Part shown: piece after piece, positions 45,458 through 59,155 of the stretch
Layout of the letters: each line of letters begins with the position of its first letter
How positions within the stretch are numbered: the stretch's first letter is position 1
Origin: Apiotrichum sp. Y4204
Lineage: Eukaryota; Basidiomycota; Tremellomycetes; Trichosporonales; Trichosporonaceae
Assembly: GCA_025531455.1 (NCBI GenBank)
Contig: JAMYHL010000016.1
Location: 615,732 to 679,731 of the forward strand
Direction of reading: 5' to 3'
Length of the DNA stretch: 64,000 nt
Translations under genes and position numbers: made by a program
Notes under the pieces: generated by a model
What the model saw: the letters and a program-made list of their open reading frames with translations, nothing else
Database searches by the model: none
Told to the model about the DNA's origin: nothing

Positions 45458-47986
45458 TAGGGTGTGTCAACAAACAACATTACATAAGGAAATATGACAA
45501 CCTACAACCAACCTCCATCAGGATCAGCGAGACCTCACCCATAATAAGATGATTTACCACTATTTGATCAGATCAATCAGAGTCAAATCAAATCGTCAGT
45601 TGGATCATTAATCACCTAAGAACTTCGTCTATTTGTACCATTATAAACTTGGTGAGGTGTGGTGCCGGATGGCAGTCTGGCCGCCGGTCATCTGAATATC
45701 TGGTGACCTCGGATCGTTCCATGCTCGTCGGCTTCCGTTCCCTTCCCAAAACCCTCGAAAAAGTCACCGCGTCCGCAGTTTTAGAGTTGAGAGTTCTGTA
45801 ACACGGAACAGACTCGTGCTTGGAACCCTCGGGTCACAAGACAGGAGCAGGAACAGGAGCTGAGGAGACTAAAGGAGGGGAAAGTAGGCTCCATGATGTC
45901 GTGAGGGTGGAATGGTTAAGCCGCGATATGAGATCTCAAGCGTAGGTATCGAGGTATCTCCGGCTACCCCGGCCACGAGCAAGTTCCCGAGGGCGTCAAG
46001 CGTCGAGTTGCATACCGACTGTACCGTGCGCAGCATGTGCGGCCTAGTCCAAATGTGGTACCACTCTCGAAGCGCCCAGAGATTCGGAGCGCGGGAACGA
46101 TATGTGGCCGGGGCCCCCCGGACCTGCACTTTCCACAAGTTTGCCCAGCAGATCCACAGATCCCCAGCCCAGAAATACAACAGAAGCACTGTGCCGTTGC
46201 TCCGAGGCCTGAGCCCCGAGGCCAGGTCGAGGGGCGCAGGTCGGGGGAACGGCAGCTGCTACATGTCGAGGACTGGGTGCCCGGGTTCCTGGACCCGCCA
46301 CGGTACGCTCAGGGCTCAGGAAACAGGGGTTTTCAATAGGGATAGGAGGATGTGGGGCATTGGTAGTCTGAGCGAGTAGTCTGAATGCGAATAGTACCTT
46401 TGGGAAGCAGGTTGATACAGATTACATCGGGTTCTGCGCAGTAAATGGCGCCAAAACTGCATCGGATGGCAGCCCTCCAGCCACAGAGTACCTCCATAAG
46501 TCCTCGGCAAAAGGCAGAGTGTTCCGTGGTTCTAAATGTCATCAGTTTCGTACAATGACTGATGTCTCGAGAATGTGGAACCATAACGAGGTCCCGATAG
46601 TCGCGGCCAGTCGATTGCAGGCTTTGACCTTTGACAGGCACCGTTTCAGAGAGCCAAGCTGCCGCTGCGGATGATGACTACCGTACAACGTAATGATCAC
46701 AAACTGCAGGGTCAAGCAGGGCAGCGGAGACAATGCCGACCCGACTGTAAGGTCTTCTCCGTCCAGTGTCCAGTCCATATGCCATCAGCCATATGCCCAC
46801 CGCGAACGATTGGAGTACGACTTAGGCGCCAGCGGTCCATTTTGCAGGACCCCCGGGTCGCCCGATGACCGATGTGCAGCATGCACCAGTCTGGAAGCTC
46901 ATGGCCCAATGGCTATTGGCCCGTCTGGACTCTGACGGGGCGTACAGTACCGGGTGGGCGTACGTACTGCCATAGAGATCCCCAAATGGTTTAGCGACTG
47001 GTGACAGTTGGTCACGCCCCGCCGCGCGCGGATCCGCAACCTATAATGAAACAAATGATCTGCAGACGGTCCCAGGCCCCAAAAGGTCCACAATGAGTCC
47101 AGAGTAACAGAGTGCGTTCGGTATTTCCCATTGTCTTCTGGTCTTTCTGGTGATAGTTCAAGTGCTATGGTTGATGCGGGTATGAACCTCAAGAGTATCT
47201 GTCCGTCGCCACAAACACATTTGGGAGAGAACGGGGATATGAAATCGAGGCATAAAGGTTGTATTCACAGGAAGAGGACAGGAGGGGGCGCATGGGATGT
47301 GTGCGCAAGACGAGAGCTTGGGGGGGAAGATGTCTTGTAATCTGCAATTTATCATTAAAAGGATTGCTGTCAATGCACGGACGTGAGATGCATCACACCC
47401 TTTGGAATAGGAAGTCTCCATATCCCAGGTTTCTGCTCGCCAGGCGTGTAGCAGCGGAGCATTGCAGATTGCTGGCTCTTGTCTCGACGCATGGCGGTGC
47501 TGTACAGCTTTTAGCAGCTCTCCAGCTCCACATACAGCTGACCTTGGTCACACAGGCAATGCACTCAAGGTGTGCAGTAGAGAAACACGAAGAAGCGAGC
47601 AAAACCCAACTGTAAACGTGAAACACCGAGTTTCTTTCTCGTCATTTTAGCTTTGGAAGCAATGATTTTCGGGTCAGTCTCGACCACCTTGTGTCCGTTT
47701 TTCTTCCCCTCTGGCCTCTGGCCTCTGGGCCTTCTAGGTTCTCGGGCCAGGGATACGGAGAGAGAGGCAGCCTGCTGCGTATCCAGACTCTGTAGTTTGT
47801 TGCATCACGACAAGATCCAGCTGCGGAGGAGACACGAGACCCATCGTCCTTCACAGCGCCAGACGAGATCCCTACGCAACAAGCTGCCCTGTTCCACACT
47901 GTGTGCTCGCTTCGGATGTTCCTGACAATGTCTGTCCATCATCGTCGCGCCTCCCATAGTTCTCCCGATTCCCCCAGACACTGTAG

Positions 47987-48014
47987 GTAGCACGTAGCAC
48001 GTAGCACGTAGCAC
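47987..48014. repeat. Four tandem copies of GTAGCAC
   Basis: A perfect 7-bp tandem repeat, four units. It lies in the non-coding region upstream of the Gln-rich gene. Each junction creates the 6-mer GCACGT, an E-box-like core. Confidence 0.8.
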
Positions 48015-49133
48015 ACTCCCACCGGCTCTCATCATCGTCCAATTTCCTGCAGGTCCAGTCTGGTGGAACCCACGCCCTCAGATCCAGCTCCCAGCTTCGG
48101 CTCTCCACCTTTCCAGGATCCTGGTCGCTCCCCTTTCTCTCGCTCCTCTCTCCCTACTTCTCGCCCCTCCGCTCCACACTATCCCGCCCTCGTCCCTCGG
48201 CGAACCACACGCCTCTGGTCGGCTCTTTTACTCACCTTTCCAGACCAAAACGACAAACGCTGTGGTTCTCCCTCTTTCGGGTGACGAACGACCTTTGCAC
48301 TTGTTCCAGTTTGCAGTGATCCAGCGATACCCACCACTGTCGTCTTTCCCACTCGGTGTCTCACACACACCGCTATTGTCTGTCCATTCCCCCCACACTT
48401 CGTCATTCCTCTCCACCCCGCCCGCGCCTGTCTAGTCGTTGCCCGGTCCATCGAGTCGCACTCGCATCGTCCCTTTCGCCTCTTCCCTACCATTATTCCC
48501 ACCGCGCCGTCGTCCGGTCTGTCACAACCTTATCGCTCGTCGTTCCATTAATTGGACGCAAGTTTGCAGTGCCTTGTTGCCGCTGCAACGACGTTTAAGC
48601 CAGCCTTATACTCGACGTCTCCGTCCCCGACCGTCACATCGCAACCAAGAGCAAAGGTTTGCTCTCGTCAACGCGGCAGCAACCGTCTGCATCCGATTTA
48701 TTACTGCGGCGCGTTTTGGCTGTCCCAATTCGAACAGACCAAAAAAACGGTGGGCGCCCAAAAAGGACCACTGAAAAAAAAAAAAAAAGTGCTGCCACCA
48801 TCCACTCTGGCTCGCTCTCGTTCCCTGTCCAGGCCTGCCTGCCCTAGCTGGCTTGTCGTCCTCATCTTCCGACACATTCTGCATCCTGTTCGTTCGCACT
48901 CGACAATACCCCATTCCCCACTGGGCCCCGTCGGCCACTTCCTCCCCTCCCCTCCCCCCTCCCCCCTCCCTCACTCGCAGGCACTCCCCTCATCCTCCTC
49001 CGCCACCACCGCGACCGTGCGTTTTTTTCGAAAGCCTTGCCTTTGATCCTCCATCTGCGTGGGGTTTGCCGCTTTTCATTGTGGGCCATTTCTCGCTAAA
49101 ACCCATTGTCGTCCTCGAGACGTTGGACTCATC

Positions 49134-49706
49134 ATGAGCGCGCTCAACCATACTGCGCCACGCTTTCGTTCCCACGCAGCACACGGGTCAGTGTCGGCCG
49201 CGGCAGGCTCCTCGGTTCCCTTTTCCCAGGCGCTGGACGTCCCCCCACGACTTGTTGCGACATCGCTTCTCAACTCTACACCGTCGACAATGGCGTCGCC
49301 TCACACCCCACCGTCTTCAAGCTCGGCCCACCACGCTTCGTCTCATCCATCACGCAACGCCGCTCGTTACAGCGGAGTAGACCACACGTTGGGGCCCGTT
49401 TTCAGTGAGGAGGAGGACGGGGACGACTCGGATTTCATTGCCGCCAAGATGGCCTCGTTGGGAATCGACCCGCACCGCGGTGACGGTGGTGGGAGGGGTA
49501 ACCAGTTTGTGAGTGCACGATTTGAGCTGCTGCAGATCATGGCAATCTATAATGTGCTGCTGTCGCTGTGCTTCGACCTGCATGATTGCATGATCGTCGC
49601 TGCAGTGGCTGACACCATCGTTGAATGACTGACACCCCAGAACGCCGGAGTTGAGCTTCAACGTCGCATTCGTGCTCAGCAGATGCTTCAACTGCAGATA
49701 CTCGCG

Positions 49707-49740
<34 letters not shown>

Positions 49741-50927
49741 AGACTGCCGCGCTTCAGAATCTGCTGTTGCAGTCCAGCGACCCGCAGCAACTGCGCGAGG
49801 CGATGGCCCTCCTTGAGCTGCAGCGTGCACAGGTGGTAGCCGCGTCTACTCCCCCTAACAGTAGCTTGGAACGCGCGTATGCCCATCAGCAAGCACAGCA
49901 ATCAACTCTGGCCCAGCAACGCATGCTTCTGAAGCAGCAACAGCAGCAGCAGCAACAGGCTCTTGCACTGCAACAGCTGCAGATCCAGCAGCAGGTGGCT
50001 GCGGCAGTACACTCGCAGACGCCTCGGCACAACCTCGCCGCTCAGTTGGAAGCCGGAACTCTCCGCCGCGAGAGGGAGCGTGATCGCGAGCAGCGCAACA
50101 GCCGGTCACTCAGCCCGGACAATGGGGGACACTCGCGAATGCGTGCTGCTTTCGAGAGCGTCGGTGGCTCAACGGGCTACTTTTCACCACTGTGCCCACC
50201 CGTGGACTCTGCGGCTGGCGTCGGATGGACCTCGACTCTCAAGTCGCCCGCATCGGAATGGCCGACTTCGGCATGGACCGTGACATCGGTGCCCCAACGG
50301 TCATCCTCATCGGGCTCCAACTCGACGAGCGCCCGGGCGCCCTCGCCTCCCATTCCAGCCCCCGCCCCAACAATCCAGCAGCCGCCTCTCGGCCGGTTCG
50401 CTCGCGCTCGTCAGGACTTTGCAGCTGCGCAAGCCGCATCCCCCGGTACTACGCCTCTCGCAGCTCTCCTTTCTCGTCGGCGACCCACAGTGGACGACGA
50501 CACGGTGTCGTCGACATCCTCGTTCCCCGAAACGGTCGCCACTTCGCCACCCTCCGAGTCGAATCACTCGTGCCCAATGCAAGAGCGCACTTGGTCCAAC
50601 GAGTCCGTGCGCAAGGTTGCCTCCGAATCCAGCCACACATTGTTCAAGGACCCTGCATCCTACCTCGAGTGGGGCTACCGTCTCCCCGCAGCCCGCTCTC
50701 AGTCGTTCTCGGTCACTCGCACTCCCGAGGAGCGCACTGTGTCATACATCATACGCCAGCCGTATGGGCCGCCCGGATCCCCGGACAGCCTCAAACAGAA
50801 GAACTTTGCTTCGAGGTGAGTTGAGTCTGTGGCGACAACATGCTGATTGACAAGCATCCGCCGTCAGGCAGGACTCAACCTCGGTATGCTCAACCGCCGG
50901 ACCGGAAATGAGAGCACCGAGGCGTAA
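49134..50927 (+). CDS. Gln-rich, largely disordered protein
   Basis: Not assigned to a named family. Exons: 49134-49508, 49641-50815, 50855-50927; introns 132 and 39 nt; 540 residues. After a Ser/His/Pro-rich start comes a short acidic block (EEEDGDDSDFIAAKMASLGID), then VELQRRIRAQQMLQLQILAQ and a run of 12 Gln, with further Gln-rich segments that could form a coiled coil (residues about 125-245). An Arg-rich patch, then Ser/Pro-rich stretches follow. The C-terminus (PYGPPGSPDSLKQKNFASS, then IRRQAGLNLGMLNRR) looks conserved in style and may be the functional end. This make-up suits a regulator of transcription or RNA, but no domain shows it. The long CT-rich leader is also typical of regulatory genes in such yeasts. 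Confidence 0.75.
49698..49742 (+). repeat. CAG/CAA repeat coding for poly-Gln
   Basis: A run of CAG with a few CAA codons encodes 12 consecutive Gln, with a related run around 49935-49960. Such tracts often differ in length between strains. Confidence 0.75.
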
Positions 50928-51883
50928 CATCTGGCACATCGCCGTGTAAATGATCCGATAATTCTTGTGGAAACCTCTACACTGTCACAGAGGACTTTGC
51001 TTCTGTCATGCGCCATCTCGTCCGCCCGAGACCGGCACTCAACTTTTATCTTTCGTTCGTCATACGCCGTTCATGGCTTGATGCCTCGCCGCTCCCGTTC
51101 GCCAACATTCACATTCACAAGCGCGCACATTCCATTCGTTTCATTGGCAGATCAGCATCCATCATCCTGTTCACTTCAGCCGCATCATCAGATTCATTAT
51201 CTCATGGATACCATATCCAATACCCAACGATATTTTAATTCCCCCCAGAGTCGGGCAACGGTCCTGCGGCTCGCATTGGCCCGACCTGAGCTTCCTCTCT
51301 ACCTGCCTCCCGAGGCTCCAGGACACTGGACACTATTATTTCCTTCCCCATATTCACTTTTCTGTTCATCGCTTTTAACTTTTATTATTCTCCTTATCTA
51401 TTTTGTGGGGGTTCCAGTCGTGCGGCTAGACGCTCGGTATCCTCCGGCCCCCGACCACCACAGGGGTGTGCCAGAGCGAAAAGGGCTCGTCCGCACCAGA
51501 GTCATCTCGTGTCGCGCAGTAGTTCGAATCGTATAAGTCACAATCACGCAGAGAGCGTTACCCGTTGTACAGTATAATGCAGAGCGTAATGTTACTATTT
51601 GTGCATGTCGTGTGGAATGTGAGGTGCATGCAGAGCACGACGATTCTCCTCACGATGAATAAAACTCAAAACCCCCCAGACCGATGGTAATCGACCATTC
51701 GACCAGGAACCAATGGCGGGACCAGTAACGCGTCTCAGATCACGTGACCGCGTTGCTCCTTGACCGCGACGCGACTGACGTTTCGACACTTGAACGGCAA
51801 TGTCCACACACAATTCTTTGGTTCTCACTCATCATCACTCACACATCTCACAGCACAAGTCAGTGCGGCCCCATTTTTGCATC
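50928..51883. other. Spacer between the Gln-rich and MMS22-like genes
   Basis: Presumed 3' UTR and promoter. A short frame from 51205 to 51536 (about 110 residues, one hydrophobic stretch) is open, but nothing supports it as a gene. No other feature was seen. Confidence 0.45.
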
Positions 51884-54800
51884 ATGCCCCCCCGGAAACG
51901 CCGTCGCGGGGGGAGCACCACCGCCGCCACCCGCTCGCGGAGCGCCTCCACCTCAGCTACCACCCCCGCTCGGAAACGGACCTTGACGCCAGCGGTGGCG
52001 GACGACGCGCCGTCCTCGTCCCAGTCCCCATCGCTGTCGGCCACACCCCGAAGAGGAGCGCGCCACTCTCTTCCCGGAGTAGAGTACCGCACGCGGTATC
52101 GCCGGACGGTACGCGGGCCCGAGGTCGCGGCCGCCGAGGGCGGAGTGGGCGACCTTGTGCCGCCCAGCGATGACGACGAGTACGATGCGTGGCGGGTGAG
52201 TGTGCGGGAAGAGATTGGTAGTTGTGAGAGAGGTAGGCTGATGCAGAATCGCGCGATACATTCCCGGCCGCCTCCTGGACCGGAGGACGCTGGGCCGTCG
52301 CGCCCCTCGCCGCGTCGGTTCAGGCCGTTGTTCAGCGACTATGCGAGCTCGGGCGGGCTTAGCGACGATATGGAGATGGACGATGTCGACGACGGGGATA
52401 TAGTGTTGGGAAATAAGGGTAAAGGTAAAGCACGGGATTTTGCAAGAGGGCAGGAATACTCGCCGTCGCCTGTGAGGTTACCGCATGACCTACCGTCCTC
52501 ACTGTCGGTCCGTCGGTCCCTGTCTTCCACTGGGAGCCAGCGCGGCATGAGGGCCGTCGCTGAACTCCCTCACACTCCTCGACGAGAAACGCAGCGACTT
52601 GGCTTGTCTCGATCAGGAGACGCAGGATCTCTACCCGAAAGAGCAAGGTCGACAGGGAGGGCAGATACCGACCCAGCGCCATCACCTACACCCTCCACGA
52701 AAAGCCCACATGAACCAACGCCCATTGTTGCATCTGCATCGTCACCAACTCCTTCATTGTCTCTATCCCGATTACCAACAGACACGTCCAGTCGCATAAC
52801 CGTCCCGACCGATGTGGAGGCCGCACCCATCTCTGCTCCTGCACCACTATCTGTATCACTCGCCACACCAGCCCCCTCGCAGCCATCCGGCCCCAATCGC
52901 GTACTGCTCTCCCGACCAGCAACGTTTTTGGTCGGCTCCAACGTCGAACATGGCCGCCCGTCGTCCAGTCTTCCTCCGCCGAGTCCCACGACGGCACCGG
53001 CATCCCCGAGTCCAGAAGCCCAGCGATCGGTTCGGCAAGGGGACAGCCCGACATCCGTCCTCCGCGAGCAGGAGCCGACCACATCAGCCCAGAACATGCC
53101 TGATCACTTGCCTGACATTGACTCTCATGGGCCGATGGACGTCGATGTGCCCTCGCCAGGTATGGTTGTGGAAATCCTAACACATAAGGAATCTCGTGTC
53201 GCCCCCTCAACCCCACCGCGTCAACCACCGGCCAGGTCGCCTGATCCTTTCCACTTTCTCGGCGTCTTGTCACCGGACTCGCCAGTACAACAAGATTCCT
53301 CTCAGCGGACCTTATCTCAGCGAAGAGTTGAACCTCCGCCTCGGCCCCCTCCAACCCTGTCCCAATCAGGAGCTTCCCGCGCAGCTCCCTCGCAGCACAC
53401 ATCCGCACCCCAACAGTCAAATCGTCCCCCGACACCCCCACTTCCAGCTGACCCGGCGCTCCTTCAGTTTCGCTTTGCGCGCACCTTTCGCACGCGTACA
53501 GCTCTGCAGCTGCAGCCGTACACGCGGGAGAAACAGCTGTACGAGAAAGCACTGGCGCGCGGCGGCCTCGCAAAGGGCAAACACGCGATCGCGCCGGCTG
53601 CCGTCGTCAAGGCGAACAAGGACACAGACACGTCCGACTCGGCTGACCAGAGCGACAATAACGATGATGACGCGACACCACCTGATGCCATCGTCATTGG
53701 CGCGACTCAGGAGCAGCGGAAAAGCGAGCAGCGTAAACGAAAGCCGAAGGTGCTTATCGATGACGACTATGACGAGTACTACGTGCGCTTCGGCGAGGCG
53801 GCGGTGGACGAGGAGGATGAAGAGGTCGCCAGGCGCCTGCAGACCATTGCTCGTGAGCGTCTTCGCGAGGCGAAGGAACGGAGACGGCAGGAACGTGAGG
53901 CGGAGAATCTGCGGAAGGACTTTGAGGCGTTCGTGGCCAGGATGGAGGGAAACGATAACCGCAACGAGAAGGAGCGGGAGCAGGAGGAGCGGGAGAAGCG
54001 GAGGGCGGAGAGCAAGGCCGAGAAGGAGCGGAGACAGGCGCTACGCGACAAGGAACGAGCGGAGAAGGACCGGAAGCGACAAGAGCGTGCGCGGGAGAAA
54101 CCAGCGGCGGTCGGAGCGCCTGTGAAGGTGAGCCGAGTGACGTCTCTCACTAACGCGACCAGACGCCGAATGCCAAAAACCGCCCAAGGGTGTACGGCAA
54201 GCGCGCGAATCCCCAGAAGCCGATACGTCCCATTGTGGACTTGATAAACGACTCTTCTTCCGAGCTTTCAGACGTGCCTCCAAGTGACGAGGACATGACG
54301 TCCGTACCGCAGCGGCATCAGCCTCCGACGACAGCTCCTCCAGATCGGCCCCGTTCACCATCCCCGCGCCACGAGTCGTTTGACCACTTTATGGCTGATC
54401 TGGGCGACGACTTCGGGGCAAGTCCGGCTGGCCTCGTCGAAACTGGCGAGACGGAGAGTGCCGAGGTTGTTCCCCGGCGTACCCAGAAACGACGCCGATT
54501 GCTGGCGTCGTCAAGTCAGTCCGACAGCGACGACTTGGTGCGCCATTCCCACTCAGTATCCCGAGATCATCGGTCGGAGAACACGAACAGACCTGGTCGT
54601 GCGGCTGCCGCGAATCGCCATTCAGAGGTATCCGACTCCGATTCTGAGAGCAGCGACCCCGGCCATAGGGACAAACGAGAGCGTATCGCTCGCCGAATGA
54701 TGCCTGGTGTAATGCTCAAACGTCTCGAGGCGGCGGAGCGAGCCAAGCAGCAGCGACGCGCACGCGAAGCGGCAGAACGACGCCGCAGGGAGGCTGTCGT

Positions 54801-57800
54801 CTCCCCTGTACGGCCCGGGCAGGCGGTTCGACGCCGAGGTGTAGCAGGAAGGGGAGACGGTATGGACGGCATGGAGGATCTGTGGGACGAGGAGAGCTCG
54901 GATGAGCGACGACAGGAGGTTGAGGACCGCACTCCCCGGCGCGATGAGCAACAGCAAGACATGCGGAGCGCCAAGAGAAGAGATTCGCGGACTCCAACCC
55001 ATCGCCGACGCTCCCGACCTCTGCGCGCCGATCCCGATATCGACGACGATCTGCGCCTTGAGCCTGCTCATGTTGATCTCAGCTTTGAGGTCTACGCGTC
55101 GCCTCCTGTGCGAGACCTTAACTCAGGAAACGTTGATCTCACTCTCAGCGCCGATGGATCACCCGTTATGCTTGGGACAGCCGCCGAACCCATTCCATTT
55201 GACCTCGAGGCGTCCGACTCGGGACGTTCAGCACGCAGTTGCTCCCCGTCCCCCGGAGCTGTTGTTATTTCCTCTGGTTCCGAAGCGGAGGAGAACAATG
55301 AAGAGACGCTGGTCCATCTTCACCGCGGCGACTTTGAGGGCATCCTTCGCGGCCGGTCAAATGCCGCAGCTGTCCGCGCTTTGGATCATAAACATCAAAC
55401 CGACAGAGACAAGCGGCGAAAGCGTAAGCCTCGTCCAGTCTTGAGAATTCAGCACCGCTCGTCAAGGAGCGATGGGCGGATGTTACAAACTCGGCTCAAT
55501 CTTCCTGTCCTTGACGAGAACTCGTCGGCGTGGGAAGCAGGCGCGGTCCCCGAGCGCGGGCCACTGGGTGCTGCGAGACGGACTGGTGGACAGCGGAAGA
55601 TCACAGATTGGGACGATGCCCGTGATCGTGCGTCGGGCGGCCGGAAGCTTCAGGACAGGTCGAACGTGGACCGAGGCAGCCGCCCTCGCCGGGATGCCAA
55701 GGCCCAAAAATCTGGAAAACGCGCACATGGACTACGCCCCGCAATCCGCCTCGACGACAGGACAATCTTCGCCACGGAGGAGTTTGCGTTTGACAGCGAG
55801 CCTGAGAATCAGACTCCCGTGCGAGCCGCTCCCAAACGCCCGTTCCAAAGAGTCACTTCGCGGAATGATCGCTCGCCGGCTACTGTTTCCCCGCGTACGC
55901 CGACAACCCCACGCCTGCTACGCGACTTTGCGCCCAATTCTGTCGGCGGGGTCTCGCGTGCTCGCGAGGAGACACCGCGCACGCGCCTTGATGACGGTGT
56001 GGGCAAGGCGCGGTCGTGGGCCAACTTTGACCGGTTTCCAATCGATTTCGACATTACCCCGCTGCCGTCCGGTGTCTATGTCTCTGGGTCAGTCATCCAG
56101 GACCTCGTCCCCTTCCTCGCCGCGATGGACGGGACTGTTGAGGAGCTCAAGCCGCTACGCGCATTTGGTGTTCATCTTCACGCTGCGATGGATCTTGACG
56201 AGGTGCTCGCTGTGCTGCCAATCGTTCTGGATGGCGTGCGTGGCGCGGTGGTAACGTACATGGATGAGCGGGATCGAGATGCCGAGGATGACTCCTCGGT
56301 GCAGAAGATCCTTGCGCCTCTGCAATTCTTTCGCGACTTATTGGCCCGTTCAAGCCCGGAATCGAAGGCTGCGCTTTCGCCTATCCTCACAGCGTTTGGA
56401 CAGAACTTTGACGATATCGCCGTCACGTCGCGGTCTGAAGACCGTCCAGCCGTCGAGTTACTGCTGCTCATCCGATACGCGCTGCTGCAGATTGCTGTCA
56501 TTGCGTCGCCGGCCCACGTGCCGGCTGCGGCTGTGCAGCTCTTCCTCATGCTCCTCACGTATGGGTTTGACCGCACACTGCGACCGATCCGCCGAATACT
56601 CCGCGGCGAGGTTGAAACACCTGAGATAGTCGACAACAGCGTATCTCTCTGGGTTGCTGCTGGTCACATTCTCGAGCGATACGGCGCCGATGTCTTTGCA
56701 ACGGCCCTCCTGGAAGCTCTGGAAACGCGGTACGCTTCCGAGATTGGTCCACTGGCCGCCGAGCGCGTGTGGTTCCTCGTGTTTGGTCTCTGCGCCGTGG
56801 GACAATTCGAGGCCACGGGAACTGTGGCGCAGGAATACACGGCACACCCACGCTGGGGACTGGTGAAGCGCGCAATTGGATTGATCAAGGTCGCGCACTC
56901 GCAAGAGGCCGAGGAGGCCGCGCAACTTGGACAGCTACAGGGTCGCGACCGGTACATCAAAACAATGGTGGCGCGCTGTCTGCGGCTCAGCTCAGCCTGG
57001 GCGTGGAGCTTTGATCGGAACAGCTTTACGGTGGCCACTCGCGACCTGGGAATGATCTTCAAGGACCGCCAACACCGCAACCTCCCAACCGAGCCACCCA
57101 CTGATTTTCCAGCCTTTATCTCCGAGTTTGATATTGCCCTCTCTGCCGCTGACACCCCGGAGAGCACACGGCGTGCATCTGCCTTTGAGCTGTATCTCCA
57201 TCTCGCGTCTGTGGCTGCCTCGGACGTCATTGCGTCCGCTGAGGAACTCGCCGAGGCGCACAAGGCCGAGAAGGATGTACAGCGCCTCATCATGAGCATC
57301 TTCCCCCTCTCGGCCGTGTCCTTCACCCGTGCTTCGCCGCCCAGTGCACGTCAGCTCGGCGCTCTGGTGAACCGTTACTCGACCATGGTCGTCGCGTGCT
57401 ACTTCTCGCCGTCGCTCCTCCCATGGCTACTGAGCAACTCGGCAACGTGGATCGATTTTAACGCCGCCGGTTTCGAGAGTCGACAGGTGGTGATCCGTGG
57501 GTTAATGTACCTCGCTGTCGCGGTGCGACACCATTCCGCACCACTCGAGCCTGTCGTTGCGCGTCTGGCGGAGATCCTTACCATCCTCCAGGGCGAGCTC
57601 GAGACGGTGACTCGCGCTCGTGAAGCCAGAGGACTCCCGACCAGGGTGGAAATCGAGCGCACGATGGTCCTCGTCGTCACAGCTTTCCGCCAGATTATTC
57701 TCCACCCGGGTTACACTGACCGCGGCGATGTGTATCCCGATCCTGCGCTCCTGCACGAATGTAAGTATATTAGATACAGGAGGTGGTCATCTGACTCCAG

Positions 57801-58925
57801 GCTGGCTCGCACGCGTCTTTGAACTTGACCTCGCCAAGGATGTCAAGTCGGGATTAGAGATTGTGTCCACGATCCAGGCATACCTTGATGCGCGGTCCCG
57901 CGCCCTTCCCAAACGCGCTGCCGCGGCGCGCAAATCGGCACATGAGAGCATTGACGACTATCCCTCCCTCGGTTTCGACTTTGACGCGGTCGATCTCGCG
58001 GCGCTTGGCGGTGACGAAGGGGTTGTGGACCCGATCGAGGCGGCTGACGTGCGCTTTGCGGAGATTGTACGGGACACAATCTGCCCAAAGATCTACCGCC
58101 TGCTGAGTGATCTCCTCCCGCCTATTCTCGAACATGAGGGCGATGAGCAGATCCAGGCACGCACCGACCGGCAGGTCCTTATCGCCAAGCTCACAAAGTG
58201 CTGGAGCGACTGTGCGGCTGTGGTGGTCGTCGAACACCGACTCATGGTATGTTTATGGGCTGTCTCGTTTGACTGAAATTCAGGATTGGTCGTCATACGT
58301 CGGACCATTTGGGCAGCAGTCGTGGTCGCGACTTGGAAACGAGGCCGGGCGCGTCCAGGTGGGCCTACACTTTATGCTTAATGTGGCTCAACTCGACCCA
58401 TCCGCGTTCCGCAGCCAGGAGGAGGAGTTCCTCGCCCTTCTGTTCCAGGCACTTGTGGCGGACCGCCTCACCATCCAGCACAAATACGTCGCCACCCTGT
58501 TTGGGCTCCCTGGTGCCCTTGACCATGCCCTCCTGAACGGAGTGCAGGTTGTGCTGCGAGAGCTGTTTCCGGGCGGGACAGACGACGACGGCGAGCCCCA
58601 AGTGGGGAGCGTAGAATTCACCCGCACGACCTTTCTGCAGCACCGTCCGCGGCTGCTTGGCGCCATCTTCCGCAACATTGCGCCGCTCCTGCGATCCCGG
58701 CACACGCCGGCCGAGCTCAAGAGCCTCGTGTACCGCTGCGTCAATCTCGTCGTCGCGGCCATGGCGAGCTGCGAGGCGCAGATTGACGAGCGCCGTGTGC
58801 TCCACCGCGAGAGCTACCGCGCGTTTGTGCGCGAGACGGTTGCCGAGCTGCGGCGCACCGCGGGCGACTATGTTACGCCTGTCGGTGTCCCGGCGCTGAA
58901 GAGTCTAGAGTGGGTAGTGACATGA
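51884..58925 (+). CDS. Mus7/MMS22-family replication-repair protein
   Basis: Scaffold that works with the Rtt101/Cul4-Mms1 ubiquitin ligase at damaged or stalled replication forks. Exons: 51884-52195, 52247-54127, 54163-57760, 57801-58246, 58284-58925; introns 51, 35, 40 and 37 nt; 2292 residues, longer than yeast Mms22 (about 1450) or fission yeast Mus7 (about 1890). The first 1340 residues are mostly disordered, with a basic start (MPPRKRRRGG, NLS-like), many Ser/Pro stretches and a long charged helix (about 628-728) of Arg/Glu/Lys. The conserved helical part starts near 1348 and includes DLVPFLAAMDGTVEEL, SLWVAAGHILERYGADVF and, near the end, WSSYVGPFGQQSWSRLG. The first intron is 51 nt and in frame, so it could be retained. 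An in-frame ATG at 51800 would add 28 residues; the later ATG was preferred. Confidence 0.85.
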
Positions 58926-59155
58926 AAGGATAGAGGGATATACAAGTATAGTAGTTTGTTGATATCTGTATTTTGATTACTATGTATCATAGATGATGCT
59001 TGCAGGTACTAACTGATTGCTTCTGACAAGATGTGACAAACTCCAAGCTGTGAGACTAGGTCATCAAAGTCGTGCATCTCTGGACATGATAGTATGTACA
59101 TACACTGGCACTAACGTACCCCACCACACACGGAAGGCGGTGCTCGGCCCCATCG

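Larger units (their letters stand above)
44932..49133. other. 4.2-kb intergenic region with a long CT-rich leader
   Basis: Between the divergent BTB gene (-) and the Gln-rich gene (+). No convincing gene. It holds a 16-bp CRE palindrome at 45442, a four-copy 7-bp repeat at 47987, an A15 run at 48774-48788, and from about 48060 to 49133 a C/T-rich plus-strand stretch that is probably the promoter and leader of the gene at 49134. Confidence 0.5.

Noticed and set aside
51205..51536. About 110-codon frame with a hydrophobic stretch between two genes
   Set aside because: Lies in the expected 3' UTR and promoter; no family likeness.
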